Of a stretch of DNA of 64,000 bases, positions 36,373 through 47,699 are shown piece after piece. Source of the stretch: Chloranthus sessilifolius (Eukaryota; Streptophyta; Magnoliopsida; Chloranthales; Chloranthaceae). The position numbers and the translations under genes are program-made. Under the pieces are notes generated by a model that saw only the letters and a list, made by a program, of their open reading frames with translations, was not told where the DNA came from and ran no database searches. Position 1 is the stretch's first letter. The number at the start of each line of letters is the position of its first letter. Location: the NCBI GenBank assembly GCA_021018995.1, contig CM037596.1:13901501-13965500 (forward strand). The letters run 5' to 3'.

Positions 36373-36918
36373 ACTTTTCTCTCTTCTCCTTTTTTCCAAG
36401 AAAGTGTTAAACTTACTTTTTTTACTATATTTTACTCATAAAATATGGGCGTTCCGTAGCGAAATACTAGCACGTCGGTAGCGAAACGCCAACACCCCAC
36501 TAGAGAAGCGCTGGCACCTCAGGGAGAGAAGCACTGACACCGACACCTCGATATCGAGATGCCAACACTTCGCTACCAAGGTAAAAAAAAAATCGATATC
36601 GAGATGTCGGCACTCCGACGGTGCTAGCGCTTTTCTCCCGAGGTGTCGTCGCTTCTCTACAGGGGTGTCGGCGCTTCACTAGCAAGGTGTTAGCGCTTCG
36701 TTATCGGGCACCCACATATTTCAAGTAAAAGATATATGAAAAAGTAAGTCTAACACTTTCTTGGAAAAAGGGAGAAGAGAGAGAAAAGAAAGAGACTTCT
36801 AAACAAGTCAAGAATAATAGCTGAAAGGGAATATACTTTTAAAATATTTTAAAAGTTTAACCCTAGTTAGTAAAGTGAGTCTTATACCACCCATCACTTC
36901 ACAAAAAGGCACTATGGG
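36373..36918. repeat. foldback-repeat family, copy D (both arms, palindromic)
   Basis: The left arm (pyrimidine-rich, then AAGAAAGTGTTAAACTTAC, TAAAATATGGGCG) is the inverse of the right arm (CACCCACATATTTCAAG, AAGTAAGTCTAACACTTTC, GGGAGAAGAGAGAG). The core between (about 36440..36715) is itself symmetrical, with ATCGATATCGAGATGTCGG near the centre at 36590. The right arm continues to CACTTCACAAAAAGG at about 36905. This is the most complete member of the family and would fold into a long hairpin. Confidence 0.72.
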
Positions 36919-37744
36919 TCACAGATGATGAATTCAGTTGATGGATAAGTTAGTTGAATGAGATTCTAATAGTACTACCAGTGTATATATATATATAGTG
37001 ATTTGAAAGTGGTTGAAATTGATGAAGAATCATGTAGTTTAAGAAAAACGAAATAATCTAAGCTCAAATTTGAAGAATTATTTCTAAATTTTTTTGTGCA
37101 TTTTCTTTTGTTTTTTTGATGGGTAATTTTGTGGGCATTCTCAATCTACCCTTTTTATTACAATACTCAAAAGTGCTAAAAAGTGAATTCAAAATGATCA
37201 ATGGTAAATATAAGGGCACTTGGCGAAAAGAGGATTCATGTTATAAAAGTTTGGCACTATTATACTACTTCAAAAACTTTTGTATAATCAGGACCGCACG
37301 GGTTTTTTGGGTTCAAAATTTTGAGTATTCACGAATTTCAAACTAGTATTTACGGATTTCAAGGACACCGGAATAGGGTGCATCCTGATTATGCAAAACT
37401 TTTTCATTTTGGTGTATTACTGCAAAACTTTATATTTCCAATCCTGTTTTGATAATTATGTCTAAATATAAATATTTTATATTTCTATTTTTGGGTAAGA
37501 ATCAAATATTTTTGGAAAACCCAAGCAATCCAAGTTCAAATTTGAAGAAATATTTTGAGACTTAGAGAAACTTGCCATGATTTATATTTTTGCAAGCTTT
37601 CTTTCAATTTACTAAACTTATAGTTGATTGGGCTACTATCTGGTTTTTCATTTCCAAGGGAGGAATTTGATGAGAGGAATCTATTTTTTCTTCTTTATGT
37701 AAGAGAATTGAATGCAATTTTTATGGTTTTGAGTAAAATACAAA

Positions 37745-37879
37745 ATGACTGGAATGGGTAGGACAGATTCCGATAATAGACCACGAATCGGGTCAGTCAA
37801 AGCGGCTGTGAGCTTGTATGGAGAAAGAATTGTTGGAGAAAAGGCAGAGAAGAAGAAAACCCAGATAGCTTTTATAGAG
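37745..37879 (+). pseudogene. WEB-family pseudogene, exon 1
   Basis: This 135 bp exon is open and differs from 16153..16287 by only a few changes (MTGMGRTDSDNRPRIG, SVKAAVSLYGERIV). It keeps the GTAAAC donor. Its exon 2 lies 14.4 kb downstream at 52253 and is broken, so the exon is part of a dead gene unless it is spliced to something else. Confidence 0.82.
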
Positions 37880-37999
37880 GTAAACATGCAATTCTACCCA
37901 ATCTCTTTGCTATTGTCTAATAACACAAGTTTAGCATTCTACAATTGACAAATCCTACGTTCTTATCTATGTTTCAGTGAGATTTAGATGAACCTTTTT

Positions 38000-39022
38000 T
38001 TTTCTTCTGATAACCTGGGCGTACGGGTCTCTTAGGGCACTTGACTAATCCCACGGGCACGTGTGCGCCCCAGGTTTGCACGTGTCGGGTCAGCAAAGGA
38101 TACAATCCCTAGGGTGACCTCAAGGGGGGTATACAAACTCATGTATCCCGCTTCTTGAAGCAGGTACGTACCTGGCAATCATGCCAAACCCCTTGAAGTT
38201 TGATTTATATGAAATTTTGTCGCTGCTTTCTACGTAGTGTTACAGACCTGAAATAATACGAGTTGAACTTTCCGCTTAATTAATGCCTAGATTCTCTCAG
38301 TGTTAATGGTTGGCTCCTTAACAAATGGTATCAAAGTCAGGACCATGTCCCATGTTCAAGTCCCATAAAGGGCTTGGAAAAGGGCTACCAAAGGCCCGCA
38401 AAAAAGGTAATAGAGTGAAAGCTGCCATAGCGTGCGCGGCCCAACAGACATTGGCCATTAAGTATGGGAGTACATTATCACCGTCCACTCCAATAAAACC
38501 TAGGTCCTTAGTTGATTTGTTTGGTTCTTAATTCATTCCATCCGCCAAAATGGTAGGTGCTCGGCCCGACCAAACCGTTGTGTCCCTTGCACCTCTGGGT
38601 TAGGCTTCATATGCTTATTGCTTCTACCCTTTTCTCCTTAATCTATTTCTGCAAGCTTGTAGGAAACGGCTATGGTATCTTTTGACGAATGCCCAGTAAT
38701 AAGCTATCATTAAGCCACTATGGTTTCATACTATCCTGTTGTACATAGGTTTCTTAGCTCGGTGTTTTTTATCTAATCGTAGGGCTCGATCCGAGTTCAA
38801 TGGGCTGCAATTGGTCAAAAAACAGAAAATAGTTGCATATTTCTACTTCTTCATATACTGAAACCTCTTAATAAAGCCATCTTCGCCAATGGATGGAGTC
38901 ACCCAATGAGTCAATAACAAAGTACATGTTAAAAACCTAACCATTACACCCAAACCATCTAGGGTTAATAAAGCAAAAAGTTAAGCTCTTATTACTTTGA
39001 AATTATAGCAGACCAATCTCCA
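38000..39022 (+). other. intron sequence shared with copy 1
   Basis: Matches 16390..18005 after removal of the solo LTR that copy 1 carries. It shows the empty site for that LTR near 38630 and an LTR/primer-site-like junction TTAACAAATGGTATCAAAG near 38316. No gene is seen. Confidence 0.65.
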
Positions 39023-39025
39023 CAA

Positions 39026-39460
39026 CACTACGTGAAAATCGACAAAAAATAACAGCCCAAAATCATTGTAAATGTCATAAGCAACAGTTATGAGCCGTTG
39101 TAATGACCGTTGTTTATAACGCAGTAATTTTCATAAACTACGACCCAAAACTATCGTTTATTTACCAGATATACAATGGCCCATGTCTGTTGCAAAATAA
39201 CAACGGCTTTTGGCCGATATTTTAATGGAAAAAAAAGTTGTTATTTTCTTCAGAAACGACAGTTATGGACCGTTGTTTTTTGGCGTTACAAAATACAACG
39301 TTATTCAGCCATTGTTCCTAACGGAAAAAGAATTGCTATTTATTCTGAAACCACGACCTAAATCAGTAGTATATGAAAACGTCAATGAATTGTTATTAAT
39401 TTTTTTACTCTAAAAAACAACGGTTATGGACCATTGTTTTTTATTTTGGTCTTTTTTTAA
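39026..39460. repeat. subterminal repeats of the CACTA-like end
   Basis: Short words such as CAGTTATGGACCGTTGTTTT, ACAACGG and its inverse CCGTTGT recur about every 40-60 bp in both orientations, the pattern of CACTA subterminal regions. Between 39460 and 40421 I see no gene. Confidence 0.6.
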
Positions 39461-40421
39461 AAAAAGCATAACTTCTATTTTTTTTACTGTAATTGGAACC
39501 AATATACCTGTTAAAAATATTGTTTCAACTATAGATCTCTCAACGAGGGAAAAAAATTCATAATCCATTCAACTAAATAGAAAAATAATAAGCCAAAAAA
39601 AAAATTATTCTACACCATCGTATTAATATATTCAACACCATCTCATTAAAATATTCAAAGATATTATATTAATATATTCAACATCCTATAAACACATTCA
39701 ACAACGCCTTATTCGAGCATGACTCGGGTTGCCAATAATACCTAATGACAGAGAATTTTAATGTCTCATTGCTTGACACCTTTGATCGAGCATGACTCGG
39801 CTTCTCTTTCTTCTTCATGGAAAGAGCTAGAGTAACACAACGGAAACCTTCACCACCTTGAACCTTTCCCCAGGAATATCCCTCACTGCATGACCCTTAC
39901 GACTAAATCCAGCAATTAAAATTTTGTCATATAAGAAGAAACATAAATGCATTCAAAATCTATAAAAATCTATGGGAAGGTTTCACCAAATCCAGCAATT
40001 AACTCTTGCAGAAATTTTCAACACCATCAAAGCTCAACCACCGGTCTCTTTATCCCCAACATATTGTCGTTGGGATTTTCGAATTCTTGCTGGATAGTAT
40101 AGTCTTCATTTCTTTAATATAGCCCTACATTTCAAAGCAGACAGAATAATAATATTAATAAGAAATGCAGTAGAATTATGTTCACTGGTAGTACCAGTTC
40201 TTTTTTCCAAACAAAAGAAAGAAAGATTAAAGCCATCTGGAATGCCACCATGATATTAGGTAAAAAAATCATAATGCAAAGTGAAGAACAATATAATCTG
40301 CAATACTGAAGAACATTAGTGATGGTTAACAACATGACCTTAGTTAGAATCTCAAATTTATGAGCAGGAGGTTTGTATTAATTTTTCAAAATATAGAATG
40401 CAAGAACATCTTTATATCATA

Positions 40422-40615
40422 CAACAATGGTCAGGTCCAACTGGTTGAACCTGATTCCATGTTCACCTTGCAGCCATTGGATAAGAGAGAATCTTGACTA
40501 CTACAGTTTCTACAGTTTCCAATTTTATGTAATCAAGATTCTTTCCTATCCAATGGCTGCAAATCTGGTTGATCATAAAAAATGAGGTTCAACCTGTTGG
40601 ACCTGACCATTGGCC
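40422..40615. mobile_element. MITE with long inverted ends and 10 bp target duplication
   Basis: A 194 bp unit has nearly its whole length in inverted repeats of about 80 bp (CAATGGTCAGGTCCAAC at the left, GTTGGACCTGACCATTG at the right). It is flanked by TTATATCATA on both sides (40412..40421 and 40616..40625). A 9-10 bp duplication points to a MULE-type MITE. A relative is at 46355..46558. Confidence 0.87.
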
Positions 40616-41099
40616 TTATATCATAATATCTCTTCGAAGAGATATGCCAATCTCAACTTGGCGTCTTTTTGGATGGTAATGCCAACTGCCCTCAAATCTC
40701 AACTTCTCTTCACCTTCAGCCGTCGCAAACTCCAATGAAGATGACATTCTAGAAAGGATTGGACATGATCTTATGAAAATATGTCGAAGATGAATACTCT
40801 AGTTGTTCCTATGTCTTTCTAACATTGGATTTCATCTGCTATAAGCTGTAAAAATATATACGAAATGCATAACATTCATGGGTCAAAATATCGTCCGATA
40901 CCGATATGTATCGGACGATACATATCGGTTTTGGACCTCACCAGTACGATACATACCCTATGTATCGTACCATCAGTAAAATGATCAAATTATCGGCCGA
41001 TACGGACAAAATATCGTCCGTGTCGGACGATAATTTGAAATTATCGTCCGATAATAAGTGTAGAACCTGTAAATATAAAAAGGAAATCAAATTATCGTC

Positions 41100-41270
41100 C
41101 GATAATTTGAATTGGACGGTGGGCCCCACCATAGACCCGACTTAAAAGTCGGGTACACCTCTCTTCTTCCTCCTCTATTCTTCCTCTCTTCTTTCTCACT
41201 TCTTTTTTGATTATTTACACCATAAATCGGCGCCAAATCGCACAAAATATCACGGGATCGACGTGAAAGG
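41100..41270 (+). promoter_or_regulatory. leader exon of the hAT transposase gene
   Basis: A CT-rich stretch is followed by GGCGCCAAATCGCAC and ends GTGAAAG/gtacgt, a good splice donor at about 41270. The matching acceptor TTCATGCAG lies just before the coding ATG at 42673. This gives a 5' leader with an intron of about 1.39 kb. Confidence 0.55.
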
Positions 41271-41299
41271 TACGTGTATTTCATTTTATTTCCTAAAAT

Positions 41300-41572
41300 A
41301 AGGTAGATCTACACTAATTTAGTGTAGATCTACCCTTAAATAAGGTAGATCTACCCTTAAATAAGGTAGATCTACCCTTAAATTAGTGTAGATCTACACT
41401 AAATTAGTGTAGATCTACACTAATTTAGTGTAGATCTACCCTTAAATAAGGTAGATCTACACTAAATAAGTGTAGATCTACACTAATTTAGGGTAGATCT
41501 ACACTTAATTAGTGTAGATCTACCCTAAATTAGTGTAGATCTACACTTATTTAGTGTAGATCTACCCTTAAA
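41300..41572. repeat. palindromic GTAGATCTAC tandem array
   Basis: About 15 copies of GTAGATCTAC alternate with TAATTTAG, CCTTAAATAAGG or CACTAAATTAG spacers at roughly 18-20 bp spacing. Each unit is itself palindromic. The array lies in the leader intron of the hAT. Confidence 0.92.
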
Positions 41573-41739
41573 ATTAATTAATATTATAGGTAAATTTATC
41601 ATTTACCTATAATATTAATTATTTAAATTATTTAAAATAATTAATATTATTTAAAATAATTTAAAAATAATATAAATAATTATTTAAATTATTTAAAATA
41701 TTTAAATTAATTAAAAATAATATAAATAATTGGTCAAAA

Positions 41740-42075
41740 ATAATATGATGGGTCAAAAATAATTATATGTGACCCCATTTAAAATATTTAAATTGATAGG
41801 TAAAAAATAATATAAATAATTATAATTAAGGGTCACATGTAATCAATATGGGCCACATATAATATGGGTCACATATAATTAATAAAATAATAAGGTCAAT
41901 ATGGGTCACATATAATATGGGTCACATATCATATGGGTCACATATAATTAATAAAATAATAAGGTCAATATGGGTCACATATAATTAAATTTATTATTAA
42001 AATTAATATGGGTCACATATTAATTTTAATAATAAATTTAATTATATGTGACCCATATTGATTATATGTGACTGT
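41740..42075. repeat. GGGTCACATATAAT repeat block
   Basis: The word ATATGGGTCACATATAAT recurs many times, some copies inverted (TATATGTGACCCATAT), within AT-only spacer. It is the second array in the same hAT intron. Confidence 0.85.
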
Positions 42076-42129
42076 CACATATAATTAAAATAATTTATAT
42101 TATGGGATATGTCCCATAAAATTTTAGAA

Positions 42130-42550
42130 TAATATGGAATAAATTTCAAATAAATATTTAAAAATTAAAATAATATCAAATAAATATTCATAAATTAAAA
42201 TAATATGAAATAAATATTCATAAATTAAAATAATATCAAATAAACATTAATAAATTATAATAATATCAAATAAATATTCATAAATTAAAATAATATCAAA
42301 TAAATATTCAAAAATTAAAATAATATGAAATAAATATTAAAAAATTATAATAATATCAAATAAACATTCATAAATTATAATAATATCAAATAAATATTCA
42401 TAAATTAAAATAATATCAAATAAACATTTATATATTATAATAATATCAAATAAATATTCATAAATTAAAATAATATCAAATAAACATTCATAAATTATAA
42501 TAATATCAAATAAATATTCAAAAATTATAATAATATCAAATAAATTTAAT
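42130..42550. repeat. 30 bp AT-only tandem array, about 14 copies
   Basis: The unit ATAATATCAAATAAATATTC followed by ATAAATTAAA repeats with few changes. It is the third array in the leader intron and ends about 100 bp before the acceptor. Confidence 0.92.
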
Positions 42551-42672
42551 AAAATATAATCTGATATTTTTAAAATAGCAATAATTAAAAAATAAATTTT
42601 ATTTTCAAGTGTAAATTAGATGTTTACTTTAATACAATCGTTTGCTCATTCATGCAGGTGAAATAAATAAAT

Positions 42673-42918
42673 ATGACGCTCGATGATCGAAAGCGTGGCA
42701 GCAATATGGTACAAAGAATAGATGGTAATAGACTCCAGATTCAATGTAATCTTTGTGGAAAAAAACTGCTGGAAGGAGGTATCATACGATTAAAGGAGCA
42801 TCTGGCTCATGTAAAGGGAGAGACAAGAGGGTGTCCTAATGTACCCAGAGAGGTAAAAGAAAATATCAGAGCTAGTTTACAAGCGGCAAAGGGAAAGAAA
42901 AAGTCAAGCCGATCGTGA
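42673..42918 (+). pseudogene. hAT transposase, N-terminal BED zinc finger exon
   Basis: MTLDDRKRGSNMVQRIDGN is followed by a BED-type finger with CNLCGKKLLEGGIIRLKEHL and a downstream HVKGETRGC, giving the C-x2-C...H-x-H/C set. The BED finger binds the element ends. The start follows the acceptor TTCATGCAG by 14 bases. The frame stops at 42918 in a basic KGKKKSSRS stretch, where intact relatives continue, so the gene is broken here. Confidence 0.82.
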
Positions 42919-43479
42919 TAGGGAAATGTATGAGAGAATCAGAGGCCGATCCACGCTTACATCGATGCACCGAGGATGATGAGGATGAGGATGAGGATGA
43001 GCGGATAGCGAGAGCTATGAGAGAGTGCTAGGAAGCACAACCGTCGAGATCGGGAAGAAGCCGATTATCGGTTTCGGTCGAGTTGAGGTCCATCCATGCT
43101 CAGGTGGTGGATCTAGTCATAGGCCACATGTTGTTGATGTTGATGAGGATGTTGAGCCGAGGTTAAGCGTGGCGATCTGGGAGGGATTATAAGCCCGTCT
43201 ACTAGAGGTAGTACCCCATGGATCCATTCATGTATCGCATGAAAGCTCCAAATAAACCAAATTGAGTGCAATCTCACTTGCAAAATGGGAAGCTTGAAAA
43301 TCCATTGCCAAGTTTTTTATATACAGCCAAGTAGCAGCCAGCATACTTCAAAAGCATGATTGATACAAGTGCGAAGTTGGTCCATGAGTTAAAAAGCCTT
43401 CTCCATATGAGATATCCCTTACTAATGCAGATGATGCGATGAGATAACTGCCTATGTACAGAGCTTTGAGGATGTATGG

Positions 43480-45559
43480 GATGAGAGAGGTTGCACAATT
43501 ATGTGCGATGGATGGACTGGTCCCACAAAGAAGAGCTTGATAAACTTTTTGGTTTACAGCGATGCCGGGACAGTATTTTTGAAATCAGTTGATGCTTCTA
43601 GACACGTAAAGACTGCTGACTACCTCTTTAAACTAATGGATATGGTAGTTAATGAGGTTGGAGAGCGAGTTATCTTGACGAGACAATGCGGCAAACTACA
43701 AAGTTGGATTAAAACTAATGGCGAAGAGGCGTCACACTTGGACCCGATGCACATTGCGTGGACCTCATTCTTGAGGATTTAGGAAAGAGAAGCAAGGCAC
43801 AGGCAACTATTCAAAAGGGAAGAACGATTACTTCCTACCTGTACAACAGTGACAAGCTGGTCAATTTAATGAGAGCCTTCACGAACAATGAGTTGCTCCG
43901 ACCTGCGATTACACGTTTTGCAACACAGTTCTTAGCCCTACAGAGTTTGGCTAGATATAGGCGTGAGCTGAAAAGCATGGTGTCGTCGGAAGAATGGAAT
44001 CAACATGAAATAGGACTCCCACGAGCGAAGAGACTAGCTTGCACTGAAGTTGCTGACCTGATCTACAGCACGCAGTTTTGGGCAGATGTCGACCACCTGA
44101 TCGCCGTCACTACCCCGTTGGTGCAAGTGTTGAGATTGGTTGATGGTGATGACAAACCAACAATGGGGTACGTTTATGAGTCAATGGATAAGGCAAAATT
44201 GGCTATAAAAACCAAATGCCCTACAAAATATAAACGATACTGGGCGATTATCGACAAGAGGTGGGATGCAATTTCACAGATTGCATGCAGCAGTATAACA
44301 TGTTGCACAATTATGTAGTGATTTTATTTATTTATTCATTATTTTCATATCTGAAATTGCTCATATTTGATGTGTAGCACTACTTGAATCGACCTTCGAT
44401 ATCTGTGACGCTTGAGTTGGCGACAACGATGAAGTGTATACCGGTTTGCTCAATGTAATCCAAAGAATGCTCCCTGAGTTGGCGGACCAAGGCCAAGCCA
44501 TAAGAGATGTGAGTGATCATAGTATCATACCTTATAAGTAATAAGTCAAATGTCATGTGATATTATCATCTATTTATTGATATGTGCCTTACTGTGTTTC
44601 ATCTTTATAGATTGACATGTTTACTTGAAGAGACATGGGTCATTTGGACCCGTTGGCGCAATCTCAAATTAAACACGACAAACCCGTGATTGGTGGATGC
44701 ATTATGGAGGTGATGGTCCGATATTGAGGCGGGTAGCAATGAGGGTATTGTCGCAAACGTGTTCCTCGTCCCAATCGGCGGAATTGGAGCACTTTCTCTC
44801 GATTCATACTAAGATAAGGAATAGACTAACTATGGACCGATTGGAAAAGTTAGTCTCTCGCCACTACAACATGCGATTAAAGAATTAGGGAATATCTGAG
44901 AGGACCAACCGTATAAGCAATTACATGAAGTCTTAGATCCTCAATTATATGAAGTCTTACTTACATATTATACTAATTCATCTATCATATTCTACCTTGC
45001 GACGGTGATTATTTTGATCCCATCCGGTTGGATTATATATTCGAGGAGGATGACCCTTTGAATGAATGGATCGAAGGGAGAGAAGAGCCGGTCTTGGATA
45101 GTGAGAACCTTGAATGGTGGACAATCTTTGAAAGAGAAGTGAGCGAAGCTTCCCAACCACCGAGGCGGAAAAGAAGATTGAATCGTCATTCGTGGTTGGA
45201 TCGATGACAAACGCGACGATAGTGATGATGGGAGTGGTGAGGATGATGGTGGAGGGCATGATGGTGGAGGAATGTTGGCACTAGTGGTGGAGGGAGGAAG
45301 GTACCTCTCGATCCTTATAGAGATATGGCGGCATGGGACGATGACTCACGCTGCTAACACAGCCTTCGACACTCCTACATTCGTAATGGGAGGGTTGAAG
45401 GAAGAGGGCGTGGGATCATATCAAACACCACCACCACCACCACAAGATGATACGGATATGGGTTATATGACTTCTAGCCGGGGATTTAGTTTGCAAAATA
45501 GAAGATTGACAACTAGTAACCCATACTACCCCACAACAAACCTATTAGGTGCCATATGA
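43480..45559 (+). pseudogene. hAT transposase, DUF659 core and dimerisation region, broken
   Basis: CDGWTGPTKKSLINFLVYS and VDASRHVKTADYLFKLMD (43501..43700) form the DUF659/RNase H-like start. LDLILEDLGKR follows near 43760, with ITRFATQFLALQSLARYR and YSTQFWADVDHLIAVTTPL at 43760..44318. An intron-like gap (44319..44380) follows. WIHYGGDGPILRRVAMRVLSQTCSSS near 44690..44790 and IHTKIRNRLTMDRLEKLV to 44888 are the C-terminal dimerisation region. An acidic tail follows to about 45559 (TPPPPPQDDTDMGYM). The blocks lie in different frames, so at least three shifts or stops separate them. Confidence 0.82.
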
Positions 45560-46354
45560 CTTCGTTGGTCGATTTTTGGAGGACCGGCCTTTCGTACTAT
45601 TGAGCCTCGGTTTCAAGGGGCACATATAATCATGGGTATCAATATGGGCAACATTATAGGCAAAGGCCGGAAAGCTCACCGATGATGACGATGATCATGA
45701 GGGCCAAGAACCACGAAATTCAATGTGGCTCTAAAGTAAGTTTTTATGTACAATTAAACTTATTTTTATCAACATAGCTATTATTTTGACAATATATAAT
45801 TTATTTTTGTCAATATATATTGTAATTTACTTTATGCGGTTGCTCGATCAAATTATGAAATATTGTTAATAAAATAGGCATGTGATCAGCTGATCGAACA
45901 TAATGTTAGAAGATCTATTACATTAAGTCAAAAATGTGATCTTAAGACAAAAATAAGTTACAAATTAGGCATGTGACTTGGGTTAAGTTACAAAATAGGC
46001 ATCTTACTTATATATTCATCTAAATAATGCATCAAATATGTCAAAAATAAAAGCAAAAATAGTTGAAATAAATACAAAATAAATAAATATAATTTTTTGG
46101 GATTTTTTGGGATTTTTTTGGGATTTTTTAAAAAAAAAACGATTTTTTCAATGTATCAAACCGATACATTCAATGTATCGCCGATACATTGAATGTATCG
46201 GACGATACCCGGTACGTATCGTCCGAGAGGTCCGGACGATACGTACCGGAAAACCGGTATTTTGACCCTTGATAACATTGAATGATATTAAATTGTGACT
46301 GCCAACTACACTGTAGCTCTTATGACCCCAAAAAAAATTTCAAATATTTTCCCA

Positions 46355-46558
46355 GGCAATGAGCAGGTCCAACCAGTTGTATCCTTACATAGCATTCAAC
46401 CCGTCTTAGAACCTTTGGGCAAAAGGGATTCTAACATGAAAGGTAGTTTCATGCAAACCTATGCAAGTACATGAAAGTCAATATTCCCTTAAGGGTGGAT
46501 TTTAAAACAGTTTGAACCCCACATAGGTTTCAACTGGTTGGACCTGACCAAAGCCCCT
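46355..46558. mobile_element. MITE related to 40422..40615, with 9 bp target duplication
   Basis: The ends read GCAGGTCCAACCAGTTG and CAACTGGTTGGACCTGACC. Flanking 9 bp are ATTTTCCCA (46346..46354) and ATTTCCCCA (46559..46567), eight of nine alike. The inside has a GGTAGTTTCATGCAAACC stretch and no coding sequence. It lies 84 bp beyond the hAT end. Confidence 0.78.
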
Positions 46559-46567
46559 ATTTCCCCA

Positions 46568-47245
46568 CATAGGAAAATTTTCATGTTTTTTCGTTTTTTT
46601 TGCTTTGCCGATTTTTTTCCCAAATTCCGACTTGGTAACTGTGTCGCAAAGAGGGGATGGTGGTTGATGCTTTGGAAGTGAATATATATGGGTCATATCT
46701 CATGGAATATCAGGTTGCGCAGGACCCTAAGGGATGTGGTGGACAGTACCTCTTTTCAAAAGTTATTGGGGCTACTATCAAGAGCGTACAACCCTCTAAG
46801 GAAAAAGCTGCTATTGACCAAAAAGAGTGTGGTCTGTTGAATCAAGAGGTCCCTTTTCTGTCAAGTCCTTTTATGAACTCTTGTCCCAACCATTGGTGAT
46901 CAAGCAGGCTATGACCTGGGTTTGGAAAGTTATGCTCCACAGTAGGTTTTGTTTTTCAGTTGGATTGCTTGCTAGGATAATGCTCTTACCTTACTATTGA
47001 TAACCTTCAAAGAAGAGGTCTACAGCTGGTCAACAGATGTGTGATGCTAAAAGAAGATTGAATCAGTTGACTATCTTCTAATACATTGTACTATGGTATA
47101 TATACATGGGATTATTTCCTATAGCCCTGCAATTTATTTATTTTATTTTTTATCAGTAAATGCCCCGCAATTATGAAACCTATAGGATGTAAGAAATGAA
47201 AAAAAAAATCACGTATTACAATTCAGATTCATCATTTCAGCTTAC
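46568..47245. other. no gene recognised
   Basis: An 80-codon frame at 46657..46899 (+) has no recognisable motif and no relative in the window. The rest is AT-rich. Confidence 0.35.
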
Positions 47246-47690
47246 ATTGTCATGGAATTCTTCCAGCTCTAAAACAAAGACCTAGTGGAATCAAACTCTA
47301 ATTGCAGATGCTAGAAGCAGGAAATGACTTAAAAGGGAAAACAAAGAAAATAAATGGACTGTAGTTTCTTTATTGCTGGTTATAATGATTACCTCTTTCT
47401 TAACCATGAATTTTTTGCTGAGTACATTACGAGATTGATTAGTCAGGTTGGAAGCCATTGCGCTCAAAAATCCAGCCCTGTTTCACAGATTAGAATGATA
47501 AAAAGCTCATAAATCAGAATAATCTAGACATATACTCTGAACAAAGAAGCTCCATTGTGGCTAGGAACCATTTTGGCTCTTCTTGACCAAGGGTGTGAGT
47601 AACTTCACGAGGACTCGCTTACCAATTGAAAGAAGTTTCGGTGACTGATGCCAATGCCACTCCACCAACAATTGGCACAAGGGAGGATGT
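47246..47690 (-). pseudogene. PPT-like: phosphoenolpyruvate/phosphate translocator gene fragment with introns
   Basis: The PPT protein of the plastid inner envelope exchanges phosphoenolpyruvate for phosphate. Three consecutive exons of such a gene lie here on the minus strand. 47623..about 47690 encodes SLVPIVGGVALASVTETSFN and ends in split codon W. 47393..47477 encodes [20 protein letters not shown] then KKFMVKKE; its acceptor CAG/GG and donor GAG/GT rebuild the codon. 47246..about 47266 encodes EEFHDN before a GTAAGC donor, where relatives have ESLDN. The following membrane segments (ITLFSIIT...) and all earlier parts are not found. It is therefore a genomic fragment with introns, not a processed copy. 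It lies inside the 12.2 kb insertion, as expected of gene capture by a transposon. Confidence 0.8.
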
Positions 47691-47699
47691 ATGATGTAG

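Larger units (their letters stand above)
40877..46271 (+). mobile_element. hAT transposon (BED finger/DUF659 type), 5.4 kb, complete ends
   Basis: The inverted ends are CATGGGTCAAAATA at 40877 and TATTTTGACCCTTG at 46271. They are flanked by a perfect 8 bp duplication ATAACATT (40869..40876 and 46272..46279). Inside each end are clusters of TATCGGACGATAC-type words in both orientations (40890..41105 and 46150..46255), as in hAT subterminal regions. The transposase gene is on the + strand. Perfect target duplications suggest a fairly recent insertion, although the coding region is already broken. Confidence 0.92.

Noticed and set aside
41300-41572. CRISPR-like array of short palindromes
   Set aside because: The spacers are as repetitive as the repeats, the unit is 18-20 bp, and this is plant nuclear DNA inside a hAT intron.
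46657-46899. 80-codon + strand frame
   Set aside because: No recognisable domain, no promoter or splice context, and it lies in mixed transposon-derived DNA.
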